A DNA stretch of 64,000 bases from Bostrychus sinensis (GCA_020698575.1 CM036245.1:788837-852836); one strand, 5' to 3'; positions 1 to 12,038 are shown, counted from the stretch's first letter. Numbers and translations are program-made. The notes: generated by a model not told the origin, from the letters alone.

Positions 1-496
1 AATTTTTGGTCGCCTGTAGAAAGATTCTCCAAACTAAAACTTAAACAGAGCCAAAGGTTAATCTTTGTAAAGGTAAAAATAATGAAACTTGATATGAAAA
101 TCATCTTTATTTGAATGGTGAGTGTTTGTCAGCCCAGGACTCTGTGCAGCATCAGAGGCTGTTACCTCCTGCAGAGCGCCCTCTGGTGGCGGAGATGAGA
201 CCTGCAGCTTCATGAACGCTTCCTGTTTCATTTAACTCACAGAAAACTTTTAGTTCAACAAAAAGAACTTTTAAGGAAAACTATTTCTGCACTTCAGGTG
301 GAAAATTAAAAATAATGATAAATTGATTTGGCAGAAACCAAAAGTAACGCTGCCACCATTTTGTTCCATGTGGTAAAGTAAACATTACATCTGCTGTGAA
401 ACTAAACCTGAACAATAAACGGAGTTAAACGGTTTGGACTGAGGTCGGACTCTGCATCTGTAAATCTGACTCTCGTCTTTATTTCTTTTTTTGCAG

Positions 497-3400
497 CAAT
501 GTCAGAGGACGATTTCGCAGGTGAGAGTTTCATTTTACTTTGTTTTTGCAGCTTTTCCAGGTTTAAGAGACGTTAACTTCATAATCCAGACTTAGTTTTA
601 GGATTAAATCTCCTGCAGCGCTCATGTTTCATCAGATTATCGAGCTTGCACTTTATCAGATCTGAAGTGTTGTTGTGTTTTGTGCCGTCCCGGTGCAGAG
701 CGCTGTGGGGCCGAGGCCAAGGTGGGGCCGTGCCGCGGCGCCTTCCCCCGGTGGTTCTTCAACAAAACGAGCGGCCGCTGTCAGAAGTTCACCTACGGCG
801 GCTGCAGAGGGAACAAAAACAACTACGAGGCGGAGGACGAGTGCAGCTCGGCCTGCGCGGGTGAGGAGCTGGCTTTAACCTGCTCGCAAGGGGTTTTTAC
901 ACCAGATGCCCTTCCTGATACAAGCCTCTTCAGTTATATGGGCTCGGTAGCAGGGAATTGAACCCCCGACCTCCGCTGATAAAATTTTCCTCTGTCCTCA
1001 GGAGTCACAGTGCAGCGAACCAAGAAGATAAGACCTGAGGCCACCGACGAGATCAAAGGTACAGGTCCTGGTTTAGTCCTGGTTTAGTCCTGGTTTAGTC
1101 CTGGTTTAGTCCTGGTTTAGTCCTGGTTTAGACCCGGTTTAGTCCCGGTTTAGTCCCGGTTTAGTCCCGGTTTAGTCCCGGTTTAGTCCCGGTTTAGTCC
1201 CGGTTTAGACCCGGTTTAGTCCTGGTTTAGTCCCGGTTTAGTCCCGGTTTAGTCCCGGTTTAGTCCCGGTTTAGTCCCGGTTTAGACCCGGTTTAGTCCC
1301 GGTTTAGTCCCGGTTTAGACCTGGTTTAGTCCCGGTTTAGACCTGGTTTAGTCCCGGTTTAGTCCCGGTTTAGTCCCGGTTTAGTCCCGGTTTAGTCCCG
1401 GTTTAGTCCCGGTTTAGTCCCGGTTTAGACCCGGTTTAGACCCGGTTTAGTCCCGGTTTAGTCCCGGTTTAGACCCGGTTTAGACCCGGTTTAGACCTGG
1501 TTTAGGCCCGGTTTAGACCCGGTTTAGACCCGGTTTAGTTCTGGTTTAGTTCTGGTTTAGACCTGGTTTAGTTCTGGTTTAGTTCTGGTTTAGACCTGGT
1601 TTAGTTCTGGTTTAGTCCCGGTTTAGTCCCGGTTTAGTCCCGGTTTAGACCCGGTTTAGTCCCGGTTTAGTCCCGGTTTAGACCCGGTTTAGTCCCGGTT
1701 TAGTCCCGGTTTAGTCCCGGTTTAGTCCCGGTTTAGTCCCGGTTTAGACCCGGTTTAGACCCGGTTTAGTCCCGGTTTAGTCCCGGTTTAGACCCGGTTT
1801 AGACCCGGTTTAGACCTGGTTTAGGCCCGGTTTAGACCCGGTTTAGACCCGGTTTAGTTCTGGTTTAGTTCTGGTTTAGACCCGGTTTAGTTCTGGTTTA
1901 GTTCTGGTTTAGACCTGGTTTAGTTCTGGTTTAGTTCTGGTTTAGACCTGGTTTAGTTCTGGTTTAGTCCCGGTTTAGTCCCGGTTTAGTCCCGGTTTAG
2001 TCCCGGTTTAGTCCCGGTTTAGACCCGGTTTAGTCCCGGTTTAGTCCCGGTTTAGACCTGGTTTAGTCCCGGTTTAGTCCCGGTTTAGTCCCGGTTTAGT
2101 CCCGGTTTAGTCCCGGTTTAGTCCCGGTTTAGTCCCGGTTTAGTCCCGGTTTAGACCCGGTTTAGTCCCGGTTTAGTCCCGGTTTAGACCCGGTTTAGAC
2201 CCGGTTTAGACCTGGTTTAGGCCCGGTTTAGACCCGGTTTAGACCCGGTTTAGACCCGGTTTAGACCCGGTTTAGTTCTGGTTTAGTTCTGGTTTAGACC
2301 TGGTTTAGTTCTGGTTTAGTTCTGGTTTAGACCTGGTTTAGTTCTGGTTTAGTCCTGGTTTAGGCCCGGTTTAGTCCCGGTTTAGACCCGGTTTAGACCC
2401 GGTTTAGGCCCAGTTTAGGCCCGGTTTAGACCCGGTTTAGACCCGGTTTAGACCCGGTTTAGACCCGGTTTAGACCCGGTTTAGACCCGGTTTAGTTCTG
2501 GTTTAGTTCTGGTTTAGACCTGGTTTAGTTCTGGTTTAGTTCTGGTTTAGACCCGGTTTAGTCCTGGTTTTTACCTGGACTTCTTTGATCCCAGGCCAGT
2601 GTGAGTTGGCTCCAGAATCCGGTCGGTGCAGAGCGTCCTTCACCATGTTTTACTTCGACCCCGCGGCGCAGCGCTGTAAGACTTTCATCTACGGAGGCTG
2701 CGGAGGAAACAACAACCGCTACAGCACCGAGCAGGAGTGTGTGGACCACTGTGTCACCGGGGGTCAGTACTACTACTACTACTGATACTACTGATACTAC
2801 TGCTACTGATACTACTGATACTACTGATACTACTACTACTGATACTATTACTACTGCTACTATTAGTACTACTACTGATACTATTACTACTGCTACTATT
2901 AGTACTGCTACTGATACTATTAGTACTACTACTGCTACTGATACTACTGATACTACTGATACTACTACTACTGATACTATTAGTACTACTACTGATACTA
3001 CTGCTACTGCTATAGAAGTATATGAGGAGTGTGTGACCGGGAAATGAGTCAAATGAACCCCTGCACCGAGGATGAGGTCAGTGATGGGCCGAGGAAGAAA
3101 TGAGTCTTTACCGCGGGCCCCGGTCTGCGCGCCGCGGGCCCCGGTCTGCGCGCCGCGGGCCCCGGTCTGCGCGCCGCGGGCCCCGGTCTGCGCGCCGCGG
3201 GCCCCGGTCTGCGCGCCGCGGGCCCCGGTCCTGGCGTTGGTCCACAGATGCAGGAGTGGATCTGGGACCTGGATGTGGAGCTTTTGTGGCTCGATGGGTT
3301 TTATAGATTTATTTTTTTACAGACTAGTGCTGTGTTTTTGTACCTTCACAAGTCGGCTGATGTATCCAGATGTTGGCACTGTTCTACCTGGAGCAGTGGG

Positions 3401-5723
3401 AACAGCGCCCTCTGCAGGCCGACATCTTCAGGACACTATCCCAGCGCCGTGAAAGCTCGTCCCCCCTCGTCTCGGTTTTCTGTCCTGTGCGGCGTCTCCA
3501 GATCTCCGTCGCCTCCTTAATCAAACGTTGCTGTTTATTGTCCTCCATCTCAATTATTTTTGTTTTCTCGGTGGGCGATGGGTGGATTTTACCCCAGAAC
3601 AAAACTGTAAACATAAACAAGTGGATTGTTACGGATTAGTGACGCCACAATGTCACAATGCCACGATTAATGTGATATGAAATACTGAGAGTTTAGACTT
3701 TAGTTTAAAGCTTTGGCCCATGTTCTAATGCTGTTCCTCATCAGAAACAGACCTGGAGCTGGGTTCTGTTTGAGTAATCCTGTATTCTCTGGTGCTGAGT
3801 TTCTGAGCCCTCTGAACACTCGGTTCCACCACAAAGCCCCGCCCACTCCAGGAAGCACTGACCAATCAACAGCAAGCCCTCTACATCCAGTCTGCTCTCA
3901 GTTATTTATCACAGCTCTGTTTCCACTGATTCCTCAGACATTTTTACTTTGGGAGGAAAATGGATCAGACACAAGGTTTAAGGAAGTAAACAGCTTTTTT
4001 CTTCGATTATGTTCAAAAACATGCATCACTCTGCTGCCCTCTGCTGGTCTCTTCTCCTGTTTTTTATTAAAAATGTTCTCTTTTAGTCCCATAATGTTTT
4101 TAAAGGCTGTAAAATATAGCCTCTTTAAATGAGAGGGGTTTAGAACCACTTCGCTCAAGCGGAAAGGGAATGGGTTTGACTGGAAAGGCTGATTGTTGTT
4201 GTTTTTTCTGTGTTGCAGCTGTCTTCGAGGGTCAGGGTAAAAGTGGCCACAGCCGTTGGACAGCGGGTGAGTGTCGCAGAGTAACGTCGTCCGTCTGTTG
4301 TCCGTCTGACTGTTGTGACTTTTGTCTCTTTTGTCCCTCCACAGCCTTCTTCCTGTTCCTGGCGCTGGCGGCCATTTCCTTCCTGCTGCTGACGGCGCTC
4401 ATCTTCATCACTCTGAGACGCAACCGCCAGCCCCGCCGCACCCCGTCCGTCAGGTAAACAAACAAACAGATAAACAAACAGATGCTTAGTCCTGGCTTAG
4501 TCCTGGTTTAGTCCTGGTTTAGACCCGGTTTAGACCCGGTTTAGGCCCGGTTTAGGCCCAGTTTAGACCCGGTTTAGGCCCGGTTTAGGCCCAGTTTAGA
4601 CCCGGTTTAGGCCCGGTTTAGGCCCAGTTTAGACCCGGTTTAGACCCGGTTAAGACCCGGTTAAGACCCGGTTTAGACCCGGTTTAGACCCGGTTTAGAC
4701 CCGGTTTAGTCCCGGTTTAGTCCCGGTTTAGTCCCGGTGTAGACCCGGTGTAGACCCGGTTTAGTCCTGGTTTAGTCCTGGTTTAGACCTGGTTTAGACC
4801 TGGTTTAGTCCTGGTTTAGTCCTGGTTTAGACCTGGTTTAGACCTGGTTTAGTCCTGGTTTAGCCCTGGTTTAGACCTGGTTTAGTCCTGGTTTAGTCCT
4901 GGTTTAGACCTGGTTTAGACCTGGTTTAGTCCTGGTTTAGCCCTGGTTTAGACCTGGTTTAGTCCTGGTTTAGTCCCGGTTTAGTCCCGGTTTAGTCCCG
5001 GTGTAGACCCGGTGTAGACCCGGTTTAGTCCCGGTTTAGTCCCGGTTTAGACCTGGTTTAGACCTGGTTTAGACCTGGTTTAGTCCTGGTTTAGCCCTGG
5101 TTTAGTCCTGGTTTAGACCTGGTTTAGACCTGGTTTAGACCTGGTTTAGACCTGGTTTAGACCTGGTTTAGCCCTGGTTTAGCCCTGGTTTAGCCCTGGT
5201 TTAGCCCTGGTTTAGTCCTGGTTTAGACCTGGTTTAGTCCTGGTTTAGTCCTGGTTTAGACCTGGTTTAGACCTGGTTTAGACCTGGTTTAGACCTGGTT
5301 TAGACCTGGTTTAGACCTGGTTTAGACCTGGTTTAGACCTGGTTTAGTCCTGGTTTAGACCTGGTTTAGACCTGGTTTAGACCTGGTTTAGACCTGGTTT
5401 AGACCTGGTTTAGTCCTGGTTTAGACCTGGTTTAGACCTGGTTTAGACCTGGTTTAGTCCTGGTTTAGTCCTGGTTTAGACCTGGTTTAGTCCTGGTTTA
5501 GACCTGGTTTAGTCCTGGTTTAGACCTGGTTTAGTCCTGGTTTAGTCCTGGTTTAGTCCTGGTTTAGACCTGGTTTAGACCTGGTTTAGACCTGGTTTAG
5601 ACCTGGTTTAGTCCTGGTTTCTAACCTGTCTGTATATTTCTCAGGAGTGACAAAGAGGAGCTGCTGCCTGATTCTTCCTCTGTGGATTCTCTGCCTCTGC
5701 CTGAAAGTCCCACCAAGGCCTGA
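497..5723 (+). CDS. spint2: Membrane-anchored double-Kunitz serine protease inhibitor, SPINT2/HAI-2-like (5' partial)
   Basis: Seven exons are joined by GT/AG introns: 497-520, 699-860, 1002-1058, 2595-2762, 4219-4266, 4345-4453, 5645-5723. They give 214 complete codons plus a TGA at 5721. Order: a short acidic linker (MSEDDFA), Kunitz domain 1, an 18-residue basic linker, Kunitz domain 2, a short stalk, one transmembrane helix and a short acidic tail (EELLPD). Both Kunitz domains have six cysteines, and P1 is Arg in both (GPCRGAF and GRCRASF), as expected for inhibitors of trypsin-like proteases such as matriptase, hepsin or HGF activator at the cell surface. Kunitz exons are phase 1-1, as usual for this domain. 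No signal peptide is visible: the 24-base exon at 497 starts mid-codon, so upstream exons lie outside the window. HAI-1 (SPINT1) is less likely because no LDLa module separates the domains; APP-family proteins are excluded by the tail, which lacks NPTY. The family call is firm, the orthologue call less so. Confidence 0.8.
699..860 (+). other. spint2: Exon encoding Kunitz domain 1
   Basis: The exon reads from ERCGAEAKVGPC to ECSSACAG and has the canonical six-cysteine spacing. The reactive loop is GPC-R-GAF (P1 Arg, P1' Gly). The FTYGGCRGNKNNY core is diagnostic of the BPTI fold. An N-glycosylation sequon (NKT) sits after the PRWFF strand. Both splice junctions are phase 1. Confidence 0.95.
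1064..2572 (+). repeat. 11-mer minisatellite (TGGTTTAGTCC family), Kunitz gene intron
   Basis: About 135 tandem copies of an 11-base unit, GGTTTAG followed by TCCC, ACCC, TCCT, ACCT or TTCT, fill nearly the whole intron between the linker exon and Kunitz exon 2. The array starts about six bases after the 5' splice site at 1059 and stops about 20 bases before the 3' splice site at 2594. Blocks of units recur in the same order (for example the stretches around 1420-1620, 1740-1960 and 2150-2350), indicating higher-order duplication. Every unit holds a TAG and 11 is not a multiple of 3, so no frame stays open. Confidence 0.97.
2595..2762 (+). other. spint2: Exon encoding Kunitz domain 2
   Basis: The exon runs from GQCELAPESGRC to DHCVTG, with six cysteines in Kunitz spacing. 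The reactive loop is GRC-R-ASF (P1 Arg, P1' Ala), followed by the FIYGGCGGNNNRY core. The 5' splice site GGGG|GTCAGT is followed at once by an ACT/GAT microsatellite. Confidence 0.95.
2765..3012 (+). repeat. ACT/GAT trinucleotide-type microsatellite
   Basis: An interrupted run of ACT, GAT, GCT and ATT triplets starts 2 bases inside the intron after Kunitz exon 2. It leaves frames open on both strands (poly-Thr/Asp, poly-Leu or poly-Val), which are not genes. Confidence 0.95.
3111..3230 (+). repeat. 21-bp GC-rich minisatellite
   Basis: Six near-perfect 21-base units built on CCGCGGGCCCCGGTCTGCGC sit in the same intron as the ACT/GAT run. Each unit holds SacII-like (CCGCGG) and BssHII-like (GCGCGC) sites. 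The unit length is a multiple of 3, which explains the open frames across it. Confidence 0.95.
4345..4453 (+). other. spint2: Transmembrane-helix exon of the Kunitz inhibitor
   Basis: The exon begins AFFLFLALAAISFLLLTALI, about 22 hydrophobic residues, followed by a basic stop-transfer stretch (RRNRQPRR). This makes a type I protein with the Kunitz domains outside the cell and a short cytoplasmic tail. Confidence 0.9.
4485..5622 (+). repeat. 11-mer minisatellite (TGGTTTAGTCC family), second Kunitz gene array
   Basis: About 100 units of TGGTTTAG(A/T/C)CC fill the last intron, between the transmembrane exon and the tail exon. The dominant variant here is TGGTTTAGACC, with TGGTTTAGTCC and TGGTTTAGCCC mixed in. 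The array ends about 20 bases before the 3' splice site at 5644. Confidence 0.97.
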
Positions 5724-6895
5724 GCTCCTCCAGTCCGCCTTAAACCCTCCAGTCCGCCTTAAACCCTCTCATGTTTAATCTTTTTAAGGTGGAATTCTTC
5801 TACAAATGAATCTAACGTTGATAAATCTGATTACATCACTCCTTTGGCTCCGTGTTGTTACAATATTTAACGACTGTGTTTTCCACTTTTAGTGAAGTGT
5901 TTATGAAAGATTAGACTCTGAGACCGCTGAGGGACTGTGTTTTTATAAAGAAATTTGGAAAAGGGTTATTTTATATTTTCCACACAAGTCATCAACCAAG
6001 ACGATTACTAAGAAAGTGCACACAAGCTGATGTTTTACAAAAAGTAGATGCTTAAAGTCAATAAAATACACGATTATTCAACAGGAATGTAAGTGAACAT
6101 TTGCACAAATAAATGCTTTTGAAGACGCATTTAGATGAAAACCTGCACTATTTTTAACAATTTAACCACGGCATGTTTATAAAGTCGCCAAGAGGAAGGA
6201 AGGGATGTTTTTGTGAGTGTTAAACATCGTTCCGCTGCAGATTTTAAGAGTTAAAAAAGAGGTAATGGTGATGTGTGAAAGGAGGAGGAGTTTTTGGTTC
6301 CCGTCAGTAAAAATCTTGAAGCACATGTTCACAAAATGGTTAGAAATGTTCAGAAAGCACACTCCACATTATTAAACATACGACTTATTTTTACATACAT
6401 TTTTTTAGTTTTTGTTAGTTCACTGAGTGTTGTTACTGAAACCAATCACTGATCAGCAGCTCGAGTTTTAGCCTGAAAATCATGAATGAAATGCTTTGAT
6501 TTGGGATTTAAAGCCATTTCTGTTCAACTGTTGTTGTTTTTTTTGTTTTATCTATAAATCTGTTTTTGTTTCATTGTGTTATTTTAAAATCATTAAAATT
6601 TTCACTTCAGACCAGGGCTCGGGCTCATAAAGCAGTTATTTAACTCTAAATGAAGAATAAAACATAGAAATTTGGTTTAAACTAATGATTGTATCTTGAG
6701 ACGCAGAAGTCTAGATTAAAAACAAACCTCTTAACTTGATTAAAAAGTGAAATTATCCAGGTTTATTTGTTTAAAATAAGCTCATTTTAAGCTGATGTTG
6801 TGAGCCCGGGCCCTGCAGTTTTCTGTGATTGTAGCTGAAGGAGAGACTAAATTATTAATGTCTGTATTTACTCAATAAAAAGGGAATTAAAGGGG
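5724..6895 (+). other. spint2: 3' UTR of the Kunitz inhibitor with candidate poly(A) signals
   Basis: AT-rich sequence follows the stop codon. AATAAA occurs at 6060-6065 and 6874-6879. The second is followed by a GT-rich stretch (TTGGTTTGTG, about 6900), the usual downstream element, so it is the likelier main cleavage signal. No other coding feature is seen here. Confidence 0.55.
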
Positions 6896-6919
6896 TCGGC
6901 TTGGTTTGTGTTTTATTCA

Positions 6920-8225
6920 AAATAATAAAAGGATGAGGTTTATGTGATGTGTGGCAGAGTGGTTAGCTACAGGTCACCTCTCCGTGTCTGGGTCCGCCAA
7001 ACTAAAACCTGCCCAGTAATCTTTACCATTTAATGTGTGACACTGAAGGATCCTGGATCAAATGCAGAGGACACATTTCCTACAGAGACAATAAAGTCGA
7101 CCATAACCTAACCTTAGCCCTGAATTATCTTTACGTCAGACATTTCCAGGTCATCAGAGCAAGCTCCTGCAGCAGAAATGCCCCAATGCCCCGAGAGGCT
7201 CTGATACGAACTGCAAAGCATTTTTCCACAATGTGCCCGTGGTTAAAACACAGTTAAATATCCCTGTAAGGTTCTACCAGGCCTGTGTAAGGGTGCTGCA
7301 CTGGGACATGTGAAAGAAAAAAAGCAATACAAGCACAGGTAAAGTTTCAGGTCCCATCACTGCTGAGGCTTCTGCAGAAACAGAGTCAGCTTGGTTCTTT
7401 TTTACTCTGCTCTCTCTGTTCTGTGTTTTGTATTTTTTCATGTTAAATAATTATAACCTACTGAAGGCAGAAAAATCATTATAAGGCCAGAGCTAAGGTT
7501 AATTTTAATAGTAGCATAGTATATTGCATGTTTGCCCCAGTTTAGCTTCTGTGTTTATCAATGAAGTTCTTAGATTAGGCCTCTGCTTACTCATACATGA
7601 CTGAATTATTCTGTCATGTTTTACAATGTTTTATGATAATGCATGTACGTACAGCTGTATGCCATTAGATTTAGGTTGTTTTTGTATCCTCACTAGTTAA
7701 TCATCCCGATAGGGGAGTGTTCTTACTTTACGTACCAGGTCTTGTTTTGCCATCTGTAGGATATCTATAATTCACTCTGTATGCTAACACTAGGCTTTAG
7801 ATAACCTGCCTCTTTGCCACTCGCTGAACTTGTCTCTGTGAGATTAAAGCCAAGTCAAGGTCCATGCAACTCCGCTTAGGCCAAACAACGGCCAGCTTGA
7901 CTCCCAAACAAACTTTACACTTATCAGGTGCAATGTCCGGATCCTCCTGTCCTCAGGAGATACCATACTTGGACTGAAACTTATTTGTGATCTAAACATG
8001 ACATAATTGGACTCTGTCCTTTTGATCCACCACTATACTGTATTTTTGTATCAATTTTGAATCCTGGCAACCTGTATTTTTGATCCTGTTGGTTTTAATA
8101 AACCTGGGCGGCATTTAATCTGCAAAACCTTCCCAGTCCTCGGTGTCATTTATTGACAGAGAGCAGGTACCTTCTGTGAACGAGGTCTAACAACATCAAA
8201 AATCCTGTACAACACTACTTATGTT
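6920..8225. other. Intergenic spacer, possible degraded LTR-like sequence
   Basis: No gene is recognised. The stretch near 8090-8160 (AATAAACC followed by TTTATTGACA) looks like the 3' end of an LTR, but no paired LTR, primer-binding site or target duplication was found. The open frame at 7033-7257 matches no family I know. Confidence 0.3.
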
Positions 8226-8227
8226 CA

Positions 8228-10203
8228 CAGTCTTCCTCTGGTCTGCCCTGGTCTGGTCTGCCCTGGTCTGGTCTGGCCTGGTCTGGTGTGGTCTGGTCTG
8301 GCCTGGTCTGGTCTGGTCTGGTCTGCTCTGGCCTGGTCTGGTCTGGTCTGGTCTGCTCTGGCCTGGTCTGGTCTGCCCTGGTCTGGTCTGCTCTGGCCTG
8401 GTCTGGTCTGCCCTGGTCTGGTCTGATCTGATCTGGTCTGGTCTGGCCTGGTCTGGTCTGCCTTGGTCTGGTCTGGTCTGGTCTGCCCTGCTCTGGTCTG
8501 GCCTGCCCTGGTCTGGTCTGGCCTGGTCTGGTCTGGTCTGCTCTGGTCTGCCCTGGTCTGGTCTGGTCTGCCCTGGTCTGGTCTAGTCTGCCCTGGTCTG
8601 GTGTGGCCTGGTCTGGTCTGCCCTGGTCTGGTCTGGCCTGGTCTGGTCTGCCCTGGTCTGGTCTGGTCTGCCCTGGTCTGGTCTGTCTGATCTGGTCTGG
8701 TCTGGTCTGCCCTGGTCTGGTCTGGTCTGCCCTGGTCTGGTCTGTCTGATCTGGTCTGCCCTGGTCTGGTCTGCCCTGGTCTGCCCTGGTCTGGTCTGGC
8801 CTGGTCTGGTCTGGTCTGGTCTGCCCTGGTCTGGTCTGCCCTGGTCTGGTCTGATCTGGTCTGGTCTGGTCTGGCCTGGTCTGGTCTGCCCTGGTCTGGT
8901 CTGTCTGGTCTGCCCTGGTCTGGTCTGGTCTGCCCTGGTCTGGTCTGGCCTGGTCTGCCCTGGTCTGGTGTGCTCTGGTCTGGCCTGGTCTGGTCTGGTC
9001 TGGTCTGCCCTGGTCTGGTCTGCTCTGGTCTGCCCTGGTCTGGTCTGGTCTGCTCTGGTCTGGTCTGCCCTGGTCTGGTCTGGCCTGGTCTGCCCTGGTC
9101 TGGTGTGGTCTGGTCTGGCCTGGTCTGGTCTGGTCTGCTCTGGCCTGGTCTGGTCTGCTCTGGCATGGTCTGGTCTGCCCTGGTCTGGTCTGCTCTTGCC
9201 TGGTCTGGTCTGCCCTGGTCTGGTCTGACCTGGTCTGGTCTGGTCTGCCTTGGTCTGGTCTGGTCTGGTCTGGTCTGGTCTGGCCTGCCCTGGTCTGGTC
9301 TGCCCTGGTCTGGTCTGCCCTGGTCTGGTCTGCTCTGGTCTGCCCTGGTCTGGTCTGGTCTGCCCTGGTCTAGTCTGCCCTGGTCTGGTGTGGCCTGGTC
9401 TGGTCTGCCCTGGTCTGGTCTGGCCTGGCCTGGTCTGGTCTGCCCTGGTCTGGTCTGTCTGATCTGGTCTGGTCTGGTCTGGTCTGCCCTGGTCTGGTCT
9501 GGTCTGCCCTGGTCTGTCTGATCTGGTCTGCCCTGGTCTGGTCTGGTCTGCCCTGGTCTGGTCTGGTCTGGCCTGGTCTGCCCTGGTCTGGTCTGCCCTG
9601 GTCTGGCCTGGTCTGGTCTGCCCTGGTCTGGTCTGCCCTGGTCTGGTCTGGTCTGCCCTGGTCTGGCCTGGTCTGGTCTGGTCTGCCCTGGTCTGGCCTG
9701 GTCTGGTCTGGTCTGGCCTAGCCTTGGTTTGGCCTGGTCTGGTCTGCCCTGGTCTGGTCTGCCCTGGTCTGGTCTGCTCTGGTCTGCCCTGGTCTGGTCT
9801 GGTCTGCCCTGGTCTGGCCTGGTCTGGTCTGGTCTGCCCTGGTCTGGCCTGGTCTGGTCTGGTCTGGCCTAGCCTTGGTTTGGCCTGGTCTGGTCTGCCC
9901 TGGTCTGGTCTGGTCTGCCCTGGTCTGGTCTGGTCTGCCCTGGTCTGGTCTGCTCTGGTCTGCTCTGGTCTGGTCTGCCCTGGTCTGGTCTGGTCTGGTC
10001 TGGCCTGGTCTGGTCTGCCCTGGTCTGGTCTGGTCTGCTCTGGTCTGCTCTGGCCTGGTCTGGTCTGGTCTGCTCTGGCCTGGTCTGGTCTGCTCTGGCC
10101 TGGTCTGGTCTGCCCTGGTCTGGTCTGGTCTGGTCTGCCCTGGTCTGGTCTGGTCTGGTCTGCCCTGGTCTGGTCTGGTCTGGCCTAGCCTTGGTTTGGC
10201 CTT
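8228..10203 (+). repeat. TCTGG pentamer-based minisatellite (about 2 kb)
   Basis: TCTGG pentamers are interspersed with CCCTGG and CCTGG, mostly as TGGTCTGGTCTGCCC-like 15-mers. The + strand is almost free of A, a very strong G+T skew. The edge sequence CCTAGCCTTGGTTTGGCC occurs at about 9717, 9867 and 10186; only the last abuts unique DNA, so the right edge was copied inward. All open frames here (up to 313 residues on the minus strand) are repeat artefacts. Confidence 0.97.
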
Positions 10204-10205
10204 GA

Positions 10206-11030
10206 CAGAAGTTTTCTTGACTGCAGTATAATAAAATGCAACACTGAGGATTTTATTTGTTTTATTTTGACAGAATACACAACAATATTTTAACAATAAC
10301 AAAGCTTGAGGCTTAAGGTTGGCAAGGTACAAACCAATATAAATAAAAATACAAATTAAATACCTATTATAATTTAAATTCAGTACACAGAGTTTTGGTC
10401 TTTAATGCTAGCCTGCTGTATGAGGACAGGGATGAATTCAGGACGACACATTTTGGTTTCTGGCTTGAAAATTTACTGTGGATATGAAATTTAGAATCAA
10501 GCTGGGATGTTCCAATGATAAATACCAAAAATGATGTGTTTAGTACATATACAAATACAGTGTTATTATCATGTTATTATTATGTTATTATCATGTTATT
10601 TTATTATTATTTAAAGCAAATTGAACAGTATTAATGTGTACAGATCAAATTGTGCAATAAAGCAAAAACAAATACACACAAATAAGAGTAGAAGAGGGGG
10701 GAAAGAAAGAAAGAAAAAATCAGATGTTCCAGTACTTCTAATGTTTTTATTTCCTTTGTATGAGTTGAATATAAAATGGTTTGTTTATATTGTTAAATTT
10801 AATTTTGAAAGATTACAAATAGCAGCTTTTTATTGAGAAACTTAGCTTTATGAATGTGGAATTTGGCCAGCAATAGGAGGAGAGTGATGATGTAATCGAT
10901 ACTGCTGGAATTACTGTAAAACCCCAAAACATGTTCTTGTAGTGAAAAGTAAAGTCATTTGTGAGGTTTTTTAAGATTTTTTTGACGAATTGTTTCCAGG
11001 AGAGGGCGGTGACCGAGCAAGACCAAAAAA
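10206..11030. other. AT-rich intergenic spacer
   Basis: No gene, RNA or recognisable repeat is seen apart from a short GTTATTATCAT-type tandem run near 10560-10605. Confidence 0.6.
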
Positions 11031-11033
11031 GTC

Positions 11034-12038
11034 ACTGCGGTCAAGCCAGCGTTTGTTTGTCCGTGGTCAGGTGAGCTGCTCTTAAATTTGAGTGCGCTAA
11101 TATAGCATTGTTTACGGCAGTTGTGGTGCCGCGGGGGGGGGGGGGGGGGGGGGGGGCGACACACACGAGAACAGCCAGAGTTTAGAAGCACATTTACACA
11201 ACTTTTTCCCTAATTTAACAAAATATCCATTTATTATGTAATGGATATTTTGTATGAATTATTACCAAACTAAATCTGCTGAGTGTTTAAGGTGGAATTA
11301 TATCGCATCTATTTCTCTCTGAGCCTAAGAAATGACTGACTGTGTACTTCTACCTCCATTACCTCTGCTACTACTTTCACACCATGAAGTACTTTTATCA
11401 TGAAGTTAGTAATGACTCAAATTAAACTCATTATGTACTGTATCATACTGTATTTGAGATTGAATATTAAAAAAAATCTAAAAAGTACACAATGAAACCT
11501 GCTTATACCTATTAAGTACATCCTGAAGAGTATGAAGTAACTTTACTGTGTACTTTTTGTGTAATTGTACTTCAAAATAGCTAGTAATGCATACAAATAG
11601 GCAAAATATTATGATTTTGAAGTTGAATAAAAATCTTATTTCAAAAAAGTACACAGTGAAACCTGCTTATACATATTAAGTACATCCTGGTCTACTATCA
11701 CTGAGAGCACGAAGTAACTTTACTGTGTACTTTTTGTGTAATTGTACTTCCAAGTACATAGTAATGCGTTCAAATAGACAAAATATGCTAAATTTGAAGT
11801 TGAATTAAAAAAAGTACACAGTAAAGTTACTTCGTGCTCTCAGTGGTAGTAGACCTGGATGTACTTAATACGTATAAGTGAGTTTCATTGCGTACTTTTT
11901 TGAAATACATTTTTTATTCCACTTCAAAATCATAATATTGAGTCTTTTGGTATTTTGAAGTACAATTATAGTACAATATTAGCGCACTCAAAATTTACTT
12001 GACCACGGACAAACAAACGCTGGCTTGACCGCAGTCAA
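11034..12038. mobile_element. MITE with about 40-bp terminal inverted repeats and an internal palindrome
   Basis: CTGCGGTCAAGCCAGCG at about 11036 recurs inverted at about 12016-12032. The inverted match continues through the GTTTGTTTGTCCGTGGTCA segment and, after a gap, GAGTGCGCTAATAT. Inside, a segment with GTACACAGTGAAACC and GTACATCCTG is present twice in direct orientation (about 11485-11585 and 11645-11765) and once inverted (about 11812-11915), so much of the element can fold back. No transposase is seen. Superfamily is not assigned. Confidence 0.75.
11133..11156 (+). repeat. G24 homopolymer
   Basis: A run of 24 consecutive G on the + strand lies near the left end of the MITE. It could form a G-quadruplex and its length is likely unreliable in any assembly. 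Confidence 0.9.

Noticed and set aside
1064..2572. CRISPR-like array of short repeats
   Set aside because: Units are directly tandem with no unique spacers, lie in an intron, and the DNA is vertebrate.
1064..5622. Interstitial telomere repeat (GGTTTAG resembles TTTAGGG-type telomeres)
   Set aside because: The unit is 11 bases with CC/TCC between, and vertebrate telomeres are TTAGGG. There is no run of true telomere units.
7560..8160. Solo LTR
   Set aside because: AATAAA and a CA-type end are suggestive, but no TG start with matching ends and no target duplication could be fixed.
8225..10332. Long frames of Gln-Thr-Arg-Pro-Asp or Trp-Ser-Gly-Leu repeats
   Set aside because: They come from the TCTGG array, with no start context or conserved domain.
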